The notes beneath the pieces were generated by a model. It was given only the letters and a program-made list of their open reading frames with translations, did no database searches and was not told where the DNA came from. 64,000 nt of DNA from SVTX01 sp045660325 (GTDB taxonomy: Bacteria; Bacillota; Clostridia; Oscillospirales; CAG-272). The translations under genes and the position numbers were made by a program. Positions 22,696 through 32,833 of the stretch are shown here, in pieces; position 1 is the stretch's first letter, and each line of letters opens with the position of its first letter. The stretch is from assembly GCA_045660325.1 (NCBI GenBank), contig JAZRDO010000023.1, forward strand, positions 82,528 through 146,527, read 5' to 3'.

Positions 22696-25386
22696 TTATT
22701 TACGGCTTTTCCGTATAAGCTGTCTTATGACGTTTACCGCAACGTAGCAAACCGCATACACCGCTATGTAAAGTCCCAAAAGATAGAATGTTTCTATCGA
22801 AACGCTGACGTATCCGTACTCGGTAGCCATCGCGGGGATCACTATCGCCATAAGCATCATTCTGACAACCGACGTAAGCACCAGCGTCATTGCCGCGACG
22901 TTCAAAAGCTTGCCCCTGCCGCCTTCATTTTTCGCAAGTCCCTTGATATCGGAAAGATCTATCTTCTTACCGAGACACGTACGCATGCTTCCGAGGAAGC
23001 TCAGAATAAAGGTAACGATTATACCAAACGTAGTCGCGAGCGGAATACCGCCAACATCCATAATATAGCCCGAAGCTGAAAGAATAAGAGCCAAAACAAA
23101 ATACGTAAGCGAAGCCACGACGGGTGGGATCATACACCACGCGGCGCTTCTTGTAAATTCGTCAATATCAATAGGCTTCTTTTCAATAAACGATCTCGGC
23201 TTGAAGGTCGAGAATGCCGCCACGGTAAAGAACACCAGCGCAACGACAAGCAAAAGTATTACGGGATAGCTTATAAGAGATATGCCCGAAACAAACGTCA
23301 TAACCGTTATAAGCAGGATGGATGCCACAAAGGAAATGTAGAGCAATATCATCTGTAAATAGTTATACGAGAAGGTCTCTGCACATTTGAGTGCCTCAAA
23401 GAAGCCTCTCATACCGCCACTCTCGCTCGTTCCTCTGCCTATTATAACGTCGGCTACCGTACGTAATCTTTGCGAGCATCTCTGACTGTATATTTCACCG
23501 TCGGCAACGGTAGTCTCAAGCTCACTGTAACGGTACTTGCCCGAGCCGTAATTTATATTGTCGTAGCTTACGACAACGTCGCTTTCGGCATAGGCTCGAA
23601 CATATTTGTCCTCAATGCCTACCGTCGCGATCCTCTTACCGTTCTCCTTCATTTTTGCAATAAGCTCGGCATACTGCTCGGGAGAGAAGCCCACGTATGC
23701 CTCGCAGAGCTTATTTATATTATCCATATCAGCGCGGGCGATATTCTTTCTTTCAAATCCCGCCGCGCGAAGATAATAGAGATTATATTCTGTTTTTTCA
23801 TCAAGCATAACCACCGTAGCTATGCCCTTCTTTGCAAGAGCATCCCTGATCTCGCAAAAGCTCTCGCAAAGACCGTCGCGAAGACCGATGACGCCTTCAA
23901 GAATAAGTCTTCCATCTATCTCGGAGATGACCGCGTACGCGATCTCTCCTCTTAAGTCCGCGCTATCGATGTATTCGCTGATTTTCTCGCGCATACCTTC
24001 AGTTATTTCCGCTATGCCGCCATCAAGACGGATGTATTTTGCCGCGCTTACAAGAGCGAAATTATCACCGACATACGTACGGTAGCTTACGCCCGCCGTT
24101 TCAACCGTAGCCACTCGCTCATCACAAATGCTCGTTCCGAAATAAAGCGACTGAATTCTTACGTCGGCAGCAACGCAGTCAAACCTTATCCTTTCAAGCC
24201 CGAGAGAAAGTCCGTCAAGCAGCTTTTTTTCAAGATCAAGAGGATATTCCTCGCGTGTGCGCGCCTTGATATATGCATAAACGCATTCAAGCATAAAGCT
24301 ATTCGGATCTTGGGCACGGAATTCATCGACCTGCTCACCAAGATAAAACATTCCCGAGGGATATTTTTCTCCGTCCGTCATACCTGAAAGACCCATAACC
24401 GCAACGTCGGTTATATTCGGAAGCACGTCGATCGCGCGATTGCTCTTGAGAACCGCATAATCTCCACCCGTGCCATTCTTTGCCGCGCGCTTTAACACCG
24501 ACGAGAGCAGTATTCTGCCCGGGATCGGCGAAGAAATAAGTGTCATTGAAAGAATAAGCGCAAGATACGTAAGGAATATTTCAAGAATTCCCACGTATTT
24601 GGCAGTGAACATACCAACGGTCGCCATAATAAGCGCGATTACCGAAAGCACGGATACAAAGCCCGTAAGATATTTGTACGTACGCTTTATAATGATAGGA
24701 TCGGAATTTCTCTTAAGAAGTCCGCCCTCTCTTATATCCGCCGACATAACGGTATCGTCGCCCACCGCGGTTACCACGGCTTTTCCGTAGCCGCCTCTTA
24801 CAAACGAGCCCGCGATAAGACGGTACGCGCCGTCAAATTCATTCGGCACGCTCTCGTTTACGTACTTTATGCCCCCATCAAAGCAAATTTTTGCAATTTC
24901 AAGCGAATCGGATTCCACAACGCACGCGTCCGCAGGAATATAATCGCCGCGAAGAAGCACGATAACGTCGCCGACCACAAGGTTTCGGCAATCCGTAATA
25001 TATTCCTTACCCTCACGAAGTACTCGCACGGTCGGGTTGGAATAGAGGTCCATTCTCTCGCTCTCGCGCTGCGCCGAAAGATAAAGCATTCCCGAAATTA
25101 TGCTTCCGCTTACAAACGTGGACAGCACGGCAACTCCAAGCTGCGCCCTTCCCATAAAGAACGCAACGATAGCCGCCACCGTCAAAATTGCCGCGGGAAG
25201 CATCTTTACGACTCCAAAAAAGCAGGAGAGGAATTTTCTCTTCCTTCTTACGTAGAACGAGCCGTTAACGTAATCCTCGTCCGAGGCTCTCTCCCTCGCG
25301 ACCTTCCTCGAAAGTCCCGAGGAAATATCAGTATTCAATTTTTCTTCAATATCGGATATATCCTCAAAGATTTCGATTTCCTTCAT
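22696..25386 (-). CDS. P-type ATPase-like membrane protein with all catalytic motifs lost
   Basis: The 896-residue protein follows the P2-type cation ATPase plan: two N-terminal membrane segments (about 60-105), an actuator-like domain (about 115-235), two more segments with PIPGR at 287-291 in the PEGLP position, a cytoplasmic P/N region (about 305-640) and about six C-terminal segments (about 675-890). The enzymatic residues are gone. The DKTGTLT position reads GLSGMTD (332-338), so the phosphorylated Asp is Gly. TGES reads VNES (176-179). The TGDGxND hinge reads VGIEDKY (about 589-596). It cannot form the aspartyl-phosphate. A scaffold, channel-like or regulatory role is possible. It has a good AAAGGAA site and lies 21 bases after the broken Clp gene. 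Confidence 0.75.
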   Translation of the reverse strand: MKEIEIFEDISDIEEKLNTDISSGLSRKVARERASDEDYVNGSFYVRRKRKFLSCFFGVVKMLPAAILTVAAIVAFFMGRAQLGVAVLSTFVSGSIISGMLYLSAQRESERMDLYSNPTVRVLREGKEYITDCRNLVVGDVIVLLRGDYIPADACVVESDSLEIAKICFDGGIKYVNESVPNEFDGAYRLIAGSFVRGGYGKAVVTAVGDDTVMSADIREGGLLKRNSDPIIIKRTYKYLTGFVSVLSVIALIMATVGMFTAKYVGILEIFLTYLALILSMTLISSPIPGRILLSSVLKRAAKNGTGGDYAVLKSNRAIDVLPNITDVAVMGLSGMTDGEKYPSGMFYLGEQVDEFRAQDPNSFMLECVYAYIKARTREEYPLDLEKKLLDGLSLGLERIRFDCVAADVRIQSLYFGTSICDERVATVETAGVSYRTYVGDNFALVSAAKYIRLDGGIAEITEGMREKISEYIDSADLRGEIAYAVISEIDGRLILEGVIGLRDGLCESFCEIRDALAKKGIATVVMLDEKTEYNLYYLRAAGFERKNIARADMDNINKLCEAYVGFSPEQYAELIAKMKENGKRIATVGIEDKYVRAYAESDVVVSYDNINYGSGKYRYSELETTVADGEIYSQRCSQRLRTVADVIIGRGTSESGGMRGFFEALKCAETFSYNYLQMILLYISFVASILLITVMTFVSGISLISYPVILLLVVALVFFTVAAFSTFKPRSFIEKKPIDIDEFTRSAAWCMIPPVVASLTYFVLALILSASGYIMDVGGIPLATTFGIIVTFILSFLGSMRTCLGKKIDLSDIKGLAKNEGGRGKLLNVAAMTLVLTSVVRMMLMAIVIPAMATEYGYVSVSIETFYLLGLYIAVYAVCYVAVNVIRQLIRKSRK

Positions 25387-25407
25387 TTTTTGTTCCTTTA
25401 ACTGCTT

Positions 25408-27735
25408 TTACATACACGCTACCTGAAGCTCGCCGCCCGAAACGAAGAGCTTTGCGTGTGTTATGCCGTGAGAATAGTCCGAGATTATCTGCTCGGCAAG
25501 ACTGTCCTCAACGTTCTTTTGTATATATCTTCTCATATTTCTCGCGCCGTACTTCTCGGAGAAGGATTTCTCGGCTATGTGCGAAGCCGCGGCGGGAGTG
25601 TATTCAAGGGTTATTCCCTTTTCGGCGAGCGCCTCCGCAAGCTCGGAGAGCATTATCTTCGCGATCTTGGTAAAGTCTTCCTTATCAAGCGAGCGGAACG
25701 TAATTATCTCGTCCACACGGTTGATAAACTCGGGGCGCAAGAACTTTGCGAGCGCCTTTTCGGTCTTGTTATCCGCGCTGATCTTGGAGTCTCCCGAGAA
25801 TCCAACAACCGCGGATGCATTCTCCGAGCCCGCGTTAGTCGTCATAACGATAACGGTATTTTCAAAGTTGACCGTTTTGCCGTGCGCGTCGGTAATTCTG
25901 CCGTCGTCAAGGATCTGAAGCATAATGTTAAGCACGTCGGGGTGCGCCTTTTAAATTTCATCAAAGAGGACTACGGAATAGGGCTTGCGACGGATCTTTT
26001 CCGTAAGCTGACCCGCATCGTCATATCCGACGTAGCCGGGAGGCGAGCCGATAATTCTCGACACGGAATGCTTCTCCATAAACTCGGACATATCAAGTCT
26101 TATAAGCGTTTCGGGAGAATCAAACAGGTCGGAGGCAAGTCTCTTTACAAGCTCGGTCTTACCCACACCCGTAGGTCCTGCGAAAATAAAGGACACGGGC
26201 TTTCTCTTGTAGGATACGCCTGCGCGGTTTCTCTTAACTGCGCGGGAAACGGCCATAACCGCCTCATCCTGACCTACAACGTGAGATTTCAATCTCTCGG
26301 CAAGCTTATCGATTCTCGCAAATTCATTTTCCGTAATAGAGGATGCGGGAACACCCGTCCATATCTCTATGACCTCAGCCAAATGCTCGGTCGTAAGCTC
26401 AATTTTCTTGCAATCTCCCTCAATTTCAGTAAGACGGGCGGAGAGCTGCATCTCCTTTGACTGAATAGTCGCGATCTGCTCGTACTTTTTCTGGCTTGAA
26501 GCATCGTCGGAGGTGATATTTGCCTCAACCTCTTCTCTTTCAGCCTTGAGAGCCAAGAGCTTGTCGTGAATTTCAAGGGATTCGTTAAGCTCAGCGCTTG
26601 AAAGCGAGAGCTTTGACGCCGCCTCGTCAAGAAGGTCGATAGCCTTATCGGGCAAGTATCTATCCGTAATATATCTCTCGGAAAGAATTACCGCGTTTCT
26701 CAAAACTCCATCGGGAATATTGATTCTGTGGAACTCCTCGTAATAATGACTGATGCCGCGAAGCATCTGCGCTGCCTCGGCAACCGACGGCTCGTTTACC
26801 GTAACGGGCTGGAAGCGACGCTCAAGGGCGGAATCCTTCTCAATATATTTTCTATATTCGGTAAGCGTCGTAGCGCCGATAACACGAATTTCACCGCGTG
26901 AGAGCGCGGGCTTTAAGATATTCGCCGCGTTAACGCTTCCCTCTGCCTCGCCCGTACCAACGATGTTATGCACCTCGTCGATAACGAGAATGGCATTACC
27001 AACCTCTTTAACCTCGGAGAGAAGACCCAAGATTCTCGACTCAAACTGACCGCGGAACTGTGTTCCCGCAACAAGAGCCGTTAAATCAACAAGGTAAAGA
27101 TCCTTGTCGCGAAGCTTGTAAGGCACATCTCCCTCCGCAATCTTAATCGCAAGTCCCTCCGCAATCGCGGTCTTACCCACACCGGGCTCACCGATAAGGC
27201 AGGGATTATTCTTCTGTCGGCGGCAAAGGATCTGAATCACTCTGTCCATTTCCTTCTCTCTGCCGACTATTTTATCAAGCTTACCCTCTCTTGCAAATCT
27301 CGTAAGATTTCGGCAATAGGTAGTAAGATACTTATATTCCTTTTTATTCTTGTCGTCGCTCTTCTTTTGGGAATTGCCCTTACCCTCATTCTTCTTACGG
27401 GGCACAATTCCTTCGGCATTGGGGCCCGATGCCTTGGGGAAAGAAATTCCGTTCTCACCAAAGAGCTTGGGAATATCAATTGCGGGCGCTCCACCGTCCT
27501 CGCCTTCCTCACTTGAAAGGCTTTCGAGCATTCCCGACATTTCCTCCTCCATACTGTCAAGCTGGTCGGGGGTTATACCCATTTTTCCGTATATATCACC
27601 AAGCATATTGTCAACGGGCATTCCGAGCTCGCGAGCGCACTTGATACAAAGTCCGCTTGACGTCTTTTCCCCGTTTTCAAGCTTGGTCACGAAAACAACT
27701 GCCACTCTCTTGTGGCAATTAGAACACATTACCAT
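25408..27735 (-). pseudogene. ClpE-like AAA+ unfoldase interrupted by one in-frame stop
   Basis: The 775-codon frame has an N-terminal CxxC...CxxC zinc finger (CSNCHKR and CIKCARE), typical of ClpE rather than ClpC, a linker, and two AAA+ domains. D1 has GEPGVGKTAIAEG and ILVIDEVHN. D2 has GPTGVGKTELVK and the Walker B VVLFDEI. The very next codon is TAA (25951-25953) where family members have Glu (DEIEKAHPDV). The reading then continues in the same frame for 181 codons, with the R-finger region LRPEFINRVDEI and a VGF-type ClpP loop (VVGFSGD). One G-to-T change in GAA explains it, so it is a young lesion, a sequencing error or a read-through stop. The truncated product would lack half of D2. 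It lies in the ruvC-to-ylmC cluster, after the CvpA-like gene. Confidence 0.85.
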
Positions 27736-27770
27736 AAAAACCTCTTAATTTTCTATATTCAGGTCGCCGC

Positions 27771-28169
27771 TCAAAACGGCAACGCGTTTTGTACAAATCT
27801 TAAAGCAATTGACGAGTCCAACACGTCAACATTTCCCGTCGCGGTGATAACTAAGGTCGCCGCCGCAATAACGAGCGCGCCCCAAATACCGTTCACACCG
27901 CCGAGAATCGCTCCGAGTATCGCATCCGTCTTCGCCAAAAGCGGTACCTTGAGCCTTCTTATAAGCTTGGCGCAAAAGCCTATCGCAATCAAAAGCGCAA
28001 GATAGACCAGCGCAAAATAAATATATTCAAAGCCGACTATCTTGTATATCACAAAGGATATAACAAGCGCTAAAATTCCCGAAACGGATAAAAGAAATCC
28101 CTTTCTGTATCCGCAAAATACCGCAAATGCGAAATATCCGAGAAGCAATAGATCAAATACAAGTCCCAT
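27771..28169 (-). CDS. CvpA family membrane protein
   Basis: The 132-residue protein has four membrane segments and the CvpA features: an N-terminal LLLLGYFAFAVFCGYRKGF segment and a helix-breaking DAILGAILGGVNGIWGALV in the third part. CvpA-type proteins are linked to colicin V export and biofilm, with unclear function. The start at 28169 has GGAGGAATT directly before it. The longer frame overlaps the end of the DUF5711 gene. It is co-transcribed with its neighbours. Confidence 0.75.
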   Translation of the reverse strand: MGLVFDLLLLGYFAFAVFCGYRKGFLLSVSGILALVISFVIYKIVGFEYIYFALVYLALLIAIGFCAKLIRRLKVPLLAKTDAILGAILGGVNGIWGALVIAAATLVITATGNVDVLDSSIALRFVQNALPF

Positions 28170-28179
28170 AATTCCTCCG

Positions 28180-29451
28180 TTATGACCAGCTGTCAATTAT
28201 GTAGGACATATTCGGTCTGCAAAGCATTATACGGGAGGGATCAAGAATAAGTATCTTGCCGTTTGTGGCGTTTATCTCGTAGGTTTGCATAGCCTCTCCC
28301 GACAAATCAAACCGTACGACTCCGTCCTCGGACGAAAAATAAGCATATCTTGAGGAGAGCGTCATATCAAAGTACTCACCGTACATATCAAAATCCATCT
28401 TTTCCTCGCAGCTTGAATCAATAATATACACCGTGCTCTTCATATTTACCTTATCCTTGATAAACATAAGGGCAATATTCTTGCCGCTTACGGCAACTCT
28501 GTAAAGCTGTCCCTTAGGGAATTCGTAATCCCCTACCTTTTCGCACTTGGTATTGTATATCACAAGCTTGTCGGAGCAAACGAGAGCGAGCCTGTCGCCA
28601 TCAAGATAATAGCAGCTGTACGGAAGGCTTCCCGAGCGCGTTACGTGGGATACAACCTCTCCGTTCTTTGCCGAAAGCACCGTCACAGTGTATATATATT
28701 CTCCCTCGGACGCGTCAAGCGTAAGAAGAGAAATATACCTTCCACTCGGACTATACTTCAATGCCACCGCATAATCCGATCTTCTATATGCATATTCGGC
28801 ATCTCCTTCGGCGCTGTAAATAATAACCTCGGTATTGTATTTTGCCGCCTTTGCCGCAATTGCAAAGCGACCGTCCTCCGACATATCAGCGGCGGTTATG
28901 GGATATTCGCGGCTCTCGACGTATATATCCTCAAAGGAATTGTATACTGAAAATCCGCGACCGCCGAGATCATATACAAGGAATGTGTTTTCCGACGCTA
29001 CGATTTGGGGATTGGAATAGCTCATCTGCTCGGTCAAGGTAGGATATCCCGCCTTGTTGAACACCTGTATCTCGCGATCGGATGCAACCACAAAGCCTCG
29101 CTTGAACTCGGAAAAGCTTTGATTTCTCGTGGGCAAGGAGTAGCTTATCTCCTCTCTTTCGCCCTCGCCGATCTCACCCATAGCGCCGACCTCGCGGAAG
29201 AAATCGTACATTTTCGTAGGAGAGACGTCCTTGCCGAATATTACAAACATTGAAAGAAGAAATACTATGCACAAAACGAGAGCGACCGCGCTTATAAGAT
29301 GCGATCGACGGGCATATTTTGCGCCCACACTTTTCGTATCCGCACCACCGCGCTCGAGCCACTTATCGTAAACTCTTGACACCCACGCGGTAAATTTATT
29401 ATTCTTAAGCTTATTGAAAAAGCCGTTACCGTTTTCGTTGTGAGCAGACAT
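28180..29451 (-). CDS. DUF5711 family membrane-anchored beta-propeller protein
   Basis: The 423-residue protein has a cytoplasmic N-terminus of about 50 residues, one membrane segment (about residues 52-73) and an extracytoplasmic domain with repeated four-stranded blades (for example YAVALKYSPSGRYISLLTL and IYVESREYPITAADMSEDG). That is the layout of DUF5711, a clostridial family of unknown role. An AAAGGAGA site precedes the ATG. The next gene, cvpA-like, starts 11 bases after its stop, so the two are probably translated together. Confidence 0.8.
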   Translation of the reverse strand: MSAHNENGNGFFNKLKNNKFTAWVSRVYDKWLERGGADTKSVGAKYARRSHLISAVALVLCIVFLLSMFVIFGKDVSPTKMYDFFREVGAMGEIGEGEREEISYSLPTRNQSFSEFKRGFVVASDREIQVFNKAGYPTLTEQMSYSNPQIVASENTFLVYDLGGRGFSVYNSFEDIYVESREYPITAADMSEDGRFAIAAKAAKYNTEVIIYSAEGDAEYAYRRSDYAVALKYSPSGRYISLLTLDASEGEYIYTVTVLSAKNGEVVSHVTRSGSLPYSCYYLDGDRLALVCSDKLVIYNTKCEKVGDYEFPKGQLYRVAVSGKNIALMFIKDKVNMKSTVYIIDSSCEEKMDFDMYGEYFDMTLSSRYAYFSSEDGVVRFDLSGEAMQTYEINATNGKILILDPSRIMLCRPNMSYIIDSWS

Positions 29452-29478
29452 TTTACTTCTCCTTTCGTAAAATTTAAA

Positions 29479-30237
29479 TCAGTAGACCACTTTATTTAAG
29501 TACAGTCCGCAAGCAGGCGCGGTCTGTCCTGCCCTTGCGCGATCGCCCGAGGCGACTATATCATCTATCGCGTCGGGAGAAATTTTACCCTCTCCGACGG
29601 CGATTAGCGTTCCCGCCATAATTCTCACCATATTGTAGAGAAATCCGTCGGCGGCAACCCTGAATTCAATTATATCTCCGTGTGTCTCCACCTCGGCATA
29701 TTTTACGTCACGAACCGTGCTTGCAACACACGAGCCCTGCGCCATAAAGCAGGAATAGTCTCTCTTTCCCGTAAAATGCGCTGCGGCAAGCTTCATTTTT
29801 TCAATTTGCTCGGGCGTAAATTTCTTTTTTAAAATAAGACTTCTGCCACTCTCGAAGGGAATGCGCGAGTCTCCGTTGTACATTCTATAAACGTACTCCT
29901 TAAATTGCACTTCATATCTCGGATGGAAGGAATCCTCAACCCACTCCGCAGAATAGACGCATATATCGTCGGGCAGATGCGCATTGAGCGCGCGAACAAT
30001 TCTGTCGGGATCAAGAGAGGTATCAAGTCCGCTCTCTCCCTTCCTTGAAACCGTCGCACAAAACATATTGGCGTGAACGCCGCTGTCCGTTCTGCTGCAG
30101 CCCGTAATATCGCAATCATAGGAGAAAAGCTCGCCTGCGGCGCGCGTCAGCTCGCCCTGTATGCTTCTCTTATCACCCTGCACCTGATATCCGCAAAAGT
30201 CCGTGCCAAGATAAGAAAGCTTTATTAATATTTTCAT
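29479..30237 (-). CDS. truA: tRNA pseudouridine synthase A
   Basis: The 252-residue enzyme makes pseudouridine 38-40 in the tRNA anticodon stem. The catalytic Asp is in CSRTDSGVHA. YKEYVYR-like and FLYNMVRIMAGTLIAVG segments are typical of TruA. I placed the start at 30237 (MKILIKLSYLGTDF), after AGGAGT. Eleven further codons upstream are open. The gene order ecfA1-ecfA2-ecfT-truA is the classical Firmicutes arrangement, and truA begins 10 bases after the ecfT stop. Confidence 0.95.
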   Translation of the reverse strand: MKILIKLSYLGTDFCGYQVQGDKRSIQGELTRAAGELFSYDCDITGCSRTDSGVHANMFCATVSRKGESGLDTSLDPDRIVRALNAHLPDDICVYSAEWVEDSFHPRYEVQFKEYVYRMYNGDSRIPFESGRSLILKKKFTPEQIEKMKLAAAHFTGKRDYSCFMAQGSCVASTVRDVKYAEVETHGDIIEFRVAADGFLYNMVRIMAGTLIAVGEGKISPDAIDDIVASGDRARAGQTAPACGLYLNKVVY

Positions 30238-30247
30238 ATCAATACTC

Positions 30248-31075
30248 CTACATAGTATATCCCGGCGCAAATTTGTTTATAAGTATGATTCCCGCGACAA
30301 ATACCGCGATAACCAAAAGTCCTATAAAATCCTTTACTCCGAGCTTCGGCTTGTGAAGCTTCGTTCTTCCCTCGCCTCCGCGATAGCAACGGCAGGTCAT
30401 AGCAGTCGCAAGCTCACCCGCGCGTCTGAATGCGGAAATGAAAAGAGGAATAAGGACGGGAATTAACGCCTTTGCTCTCTTTATAAGCGAGCCGCTCGTA
30501 AAGTCCGCGCCTCTCGCCTTCTGTGCCGACATGATCTTGCCTGTTTCCTCAACGATCGTAGGAATGAAGCGAAGCGCTATGGTCATCATCATAGCAAACT
30601 CGTGAACGGGAAGCTTGAATATCTTCAAGGGAGAAAGCAAGCTCTCAAGTCCGTCCGTCAGCTGAATGGGAGTTGTCGTATAAGTCAGGAACATACAGCT
30701 TCCAACTATCATGGAAATGATTCGCACGATAATAAACGCCGCGTTGTAAAGTCCGTCGGAATAAATGCTTATAAATTTCCAAGAGAAAAGAAGATTGTCC
30801 ATATCTCCCTTCGTCCAGAAGACGTTGAGTATCGCAGTAAATACCATTACGAATATGATCGCCTTGATGGACTTCAACACTATGCGAAGCGGAATTCTCG
30901 AAATAACAATAAGCGTAAGCGCGCTTACAAGCAAGAGCACAAAGCTGAATACGTTTTTACAAAGAAAGCTTGCAACGATATAAATAATTGCGAGTATTAT
31001 CTTCATTCGGGGGTCAAGTCTGTGAAGAGGAGACTTCGCGGGATAATACTGACCGAGTGTTATGCCGTTATTCAT
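30248..31075 (-). CDS. ecfT: Energy-coupling factor transporter transmembrane protein EcfT
   Basis: The 275-residue protein has about five membrane segments and the two cytoplasmic Ala-Arg-Gly coupling motifs of EcfT: AQKARGAD (about 185) and the later FRRAGELATAMTCRCY. Those motifs transmit ATP hydrolysis from the two EcfA ATPases to the substrate-binding S component. Together they import vitamins or metals. No S component is in this window. The start overlaps the end of ecfA2 by 4 bases (ATGA). Confidence 0.95.
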   Translation of the reverse strand: MNNGITLGQYYPAKSPLHRLDPRMKIILAIIYIVASFLCKNVFSFVLLLVSALTLIVISRIPLRIVLKSIKAIIFVMVFTAILNVFWTKGDMDNLLFSWKFISIYSDGLYNAAFIIVRIISMIVGSCMFLTYTTTPIQLTDGLESLLSPLKIFKLPVHEFAMMMTIALRFIPTIVEETGKIMSAQKARGADFTSGSLIKRAKALIPVLIPLFISAFRRAGELATAMTCRCYRGGEGRTKLHKPKLGVKDFIGLLVIAVFVAGIILINKFAPGYTM

Positions 31076-31929
31076 ACGCCACCTCCGTATATACCGAGAA
31101 GATACTTCTCTGCATCCTCAACCGTGTAGATGCCGCAAGGAACGTCAAATCCTCTCTCCTTAAGCAACATCATAAGCTTGGTTATCTCGGGAACGTCAAG
31201 GCCTATTGCCTCAAGCTCGTCCGCGCGTGAGAATATCTCGTTTCTGTTTCCACACATAGCAACATGAGAGCCCGACATCACGATAACGTCGTCGCAGAAT
31301 CTCGCCATATCCTCCATACTGTGGCTGACGATAACCACGGATGCGCCCGTAGACTCGGCATACTTCTTAATACCTCCGAATATGGAGTTTCTGCCAAGAG
31401 GGTCAAGTCCCGCCGCAGGCTCGTCCAGCACGAGCACCTCGGGACGCATAGCCATAACGCCCGCGATAGCAACACGGCGCTTTTGTCCGCCCGAAAGATC
31501 AAAGGGGGATTTGTCAAGCAAGGAAGCATCGAGTCCTACGAAGCTTATACTCTCCATAACTCTCTCTGCAATTTCCTCCTCCGAAAGACCCATATTGCGA
31601 GGTCCGAACGCAATATCCGCGCGTACAGTCTCCTCAAAGAGCTGATACTCGGGGTACTGCATAACGAGTCCTACGCGGAATCTTATCTTACCGATCTCGC
31701 GGGGCTTCTCCCAGATGTCCTCGCCGTCAAGCAAAATTCTGCCCTTCGTAGGTCTTATAAGACCGTTGAACATCTGAACGAGAGTGGATTTACCCGAGCC
31801 CGTATGACCGATAATTCCCGTTATTCTGTTTTTCTCAATACTGATGCTTACGTCGTCGAGCGCACGAGCCTCAAAGGGCGTTTTCGCGCTGTACACGTAA
31901 GACACGTTTTCAACGATTATTTTAGACAT
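31072..31929 (-). CDS. ecfA2: ECF transporter ATPase EcfA2
   Basis: The 285-residue ABC ATPase carries Walker A (GHTGSGKST), the Q loop (VGLVMQYPEYQLF), the LSGGQ signature (DLSGGQKRRVAIAG), Walker B (VLVLDEPAAGLD) and the H loop (VIVSHSMEDMA). The Q-loop segment PEYQLF and the order after ecfA1 mark it as the A2 partner. It should dimerise with EcfA1 and couple to EcfT. An AGGAAA site precedes the ATG. Confidence 0.95.
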   Translation of the reverse strand: MSKIIVENVSYVYSAKTPFEARALDDVSISIEKNRITGIIGHTGSGKSTLVQMFNGLIRPTKGRILLDGEDIWEKPREIGKIRFRVGLVMQYPEYQLFEETVRADIAFGPRNMGLSEEEIAERVMESISFVGLDASLLDKSPFDLSGGQKRRVAIAGVMAMRPEVLVLDEPAAGLDPLGRNSIFGGIKKYAESTGASVVIVSHSMEDMARFCDDVIVMSGSHVAMCGNRNEIFSRADELEAIGLDVPEITKLMMLLKERGFDVPCGIYTVEDAEKYLLGIYGGGV

Positions 31930-31947
31930 TTTTCTGTTTCCTGATTT

Positions 31948-32811
31948 TTATTTCTTGAGCGCACGCTCGATAGCGTCAACCGCTCCACTCATAGTACTGA
32001 AATTTCCGTCGATCTTAACTCCGCGCTCGGCAAGTCTTACGCAAATGTCGGCACACTGGGGAAGATCAAGTCCCGCCGCCTTTACCTTTTCCTTCTGCAT
32101 AAACACCTCGCTCGGTGTTCCGTCAAGAGAGATCTCACCGTCGTTTATAACGATCGCGCGGTCGGCTCTCGCCGCCTCGTCCATATAGTGAGTGATCGTA
32201 ATTACGGTTATTCCCTTTTCACGGTTGAGCTTTTCAATCGTGCTTATAACCTCGCGTCTGCCGACGGGGTCAAGCATCGCAGTCGACTCGTCGAATATCA
32301 TACATTCGGGCATCATAGCTATAATTCCAGCGATCGCAACTCTCTGCTTCTGTCCGCCCGAGAGTCTGTGCGGCTCGTGCTGGGCAAATTTCATCATGCC
32401 GACCGTCTCAAGAGCGTAATCGACTCTGCGGCGAAGCTCATCACGGGGAAGCCCGAGATTTTCGGGACCGAACGCCACGTCCTCCTCAACGATAGTTGCA
32501 ACGAGCTGGTTGTCGGGATTCTGGAACACCATTCCGACCTTCTTGCGAAGCTCGAAAATATCGTCCTCGGTTATGCCCTCGTGAGTAATATCCACGCCGT
32601 CGATAACGATGCTGCCCTCAAGGTAATCGTAGTCGTCGATAACCATATTGAGAAGCTTGGCTAAGGTGGATTTACCAGATCCGTTGTGTCCTAAGATCGC
32701 AACGTACTGCCCTTTTTCAATTTCAAGGTTAATATTCTTTAAGACCTTGACGGGAGAGCCGTCATCCTCCTTATAGGAGTAGCTTAAATTTTTAATATCA
32801 ATATATGCCAT
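31948..32811 (-). CDS. ecfA1: ECF transporter ATPase EcfA1
   Basis: The 287-residue ABC ATPase has Walker A (GHNGSGKSTLAK), the Q loop (VGMVFQNPDNQLVA), the signature (RLSGGQKQRVAIAG), Walker B (CMIFDESTAMLD) and the H loop (ITITHYMDEA). FQNPDNQ is the A1-type Q loop. I placed the start at 32811 (MAYIDIKNL), after GGAAAG. A further 50 codons upstream are open but run back through the end of the methyltransferase gene and have no sensible N-terminus. Confidence 0.95.
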   Translation of the reverse strand: MAYIDIKNLSYSYKEDDGSPVKVLKNINLEIEKGQYVAILGHNGSGKSTLAKLLNMVIDDYDYLEGSIVIDGVDITHEGITEDDIFELRKKVGMVFQNPDNQLVATIVEEDVAFGPENLGLPRDELRRRVDYALETVGMMKFAQHEPHRLSGGQKQRVAIAGIIAMMPECMIFDESTAMLDPVGRREVISTIEKLNREKGITVITITHYMDEAARADRAIVINDGEISLDGTPSEVFMQKEKVKAAGLDLPQCADICVRLAERGVKIDGNFSTMSGAVDAIERALKK

Positions 32812-32833
32812 TTTTCTTTCCGTCTTTTTATTT

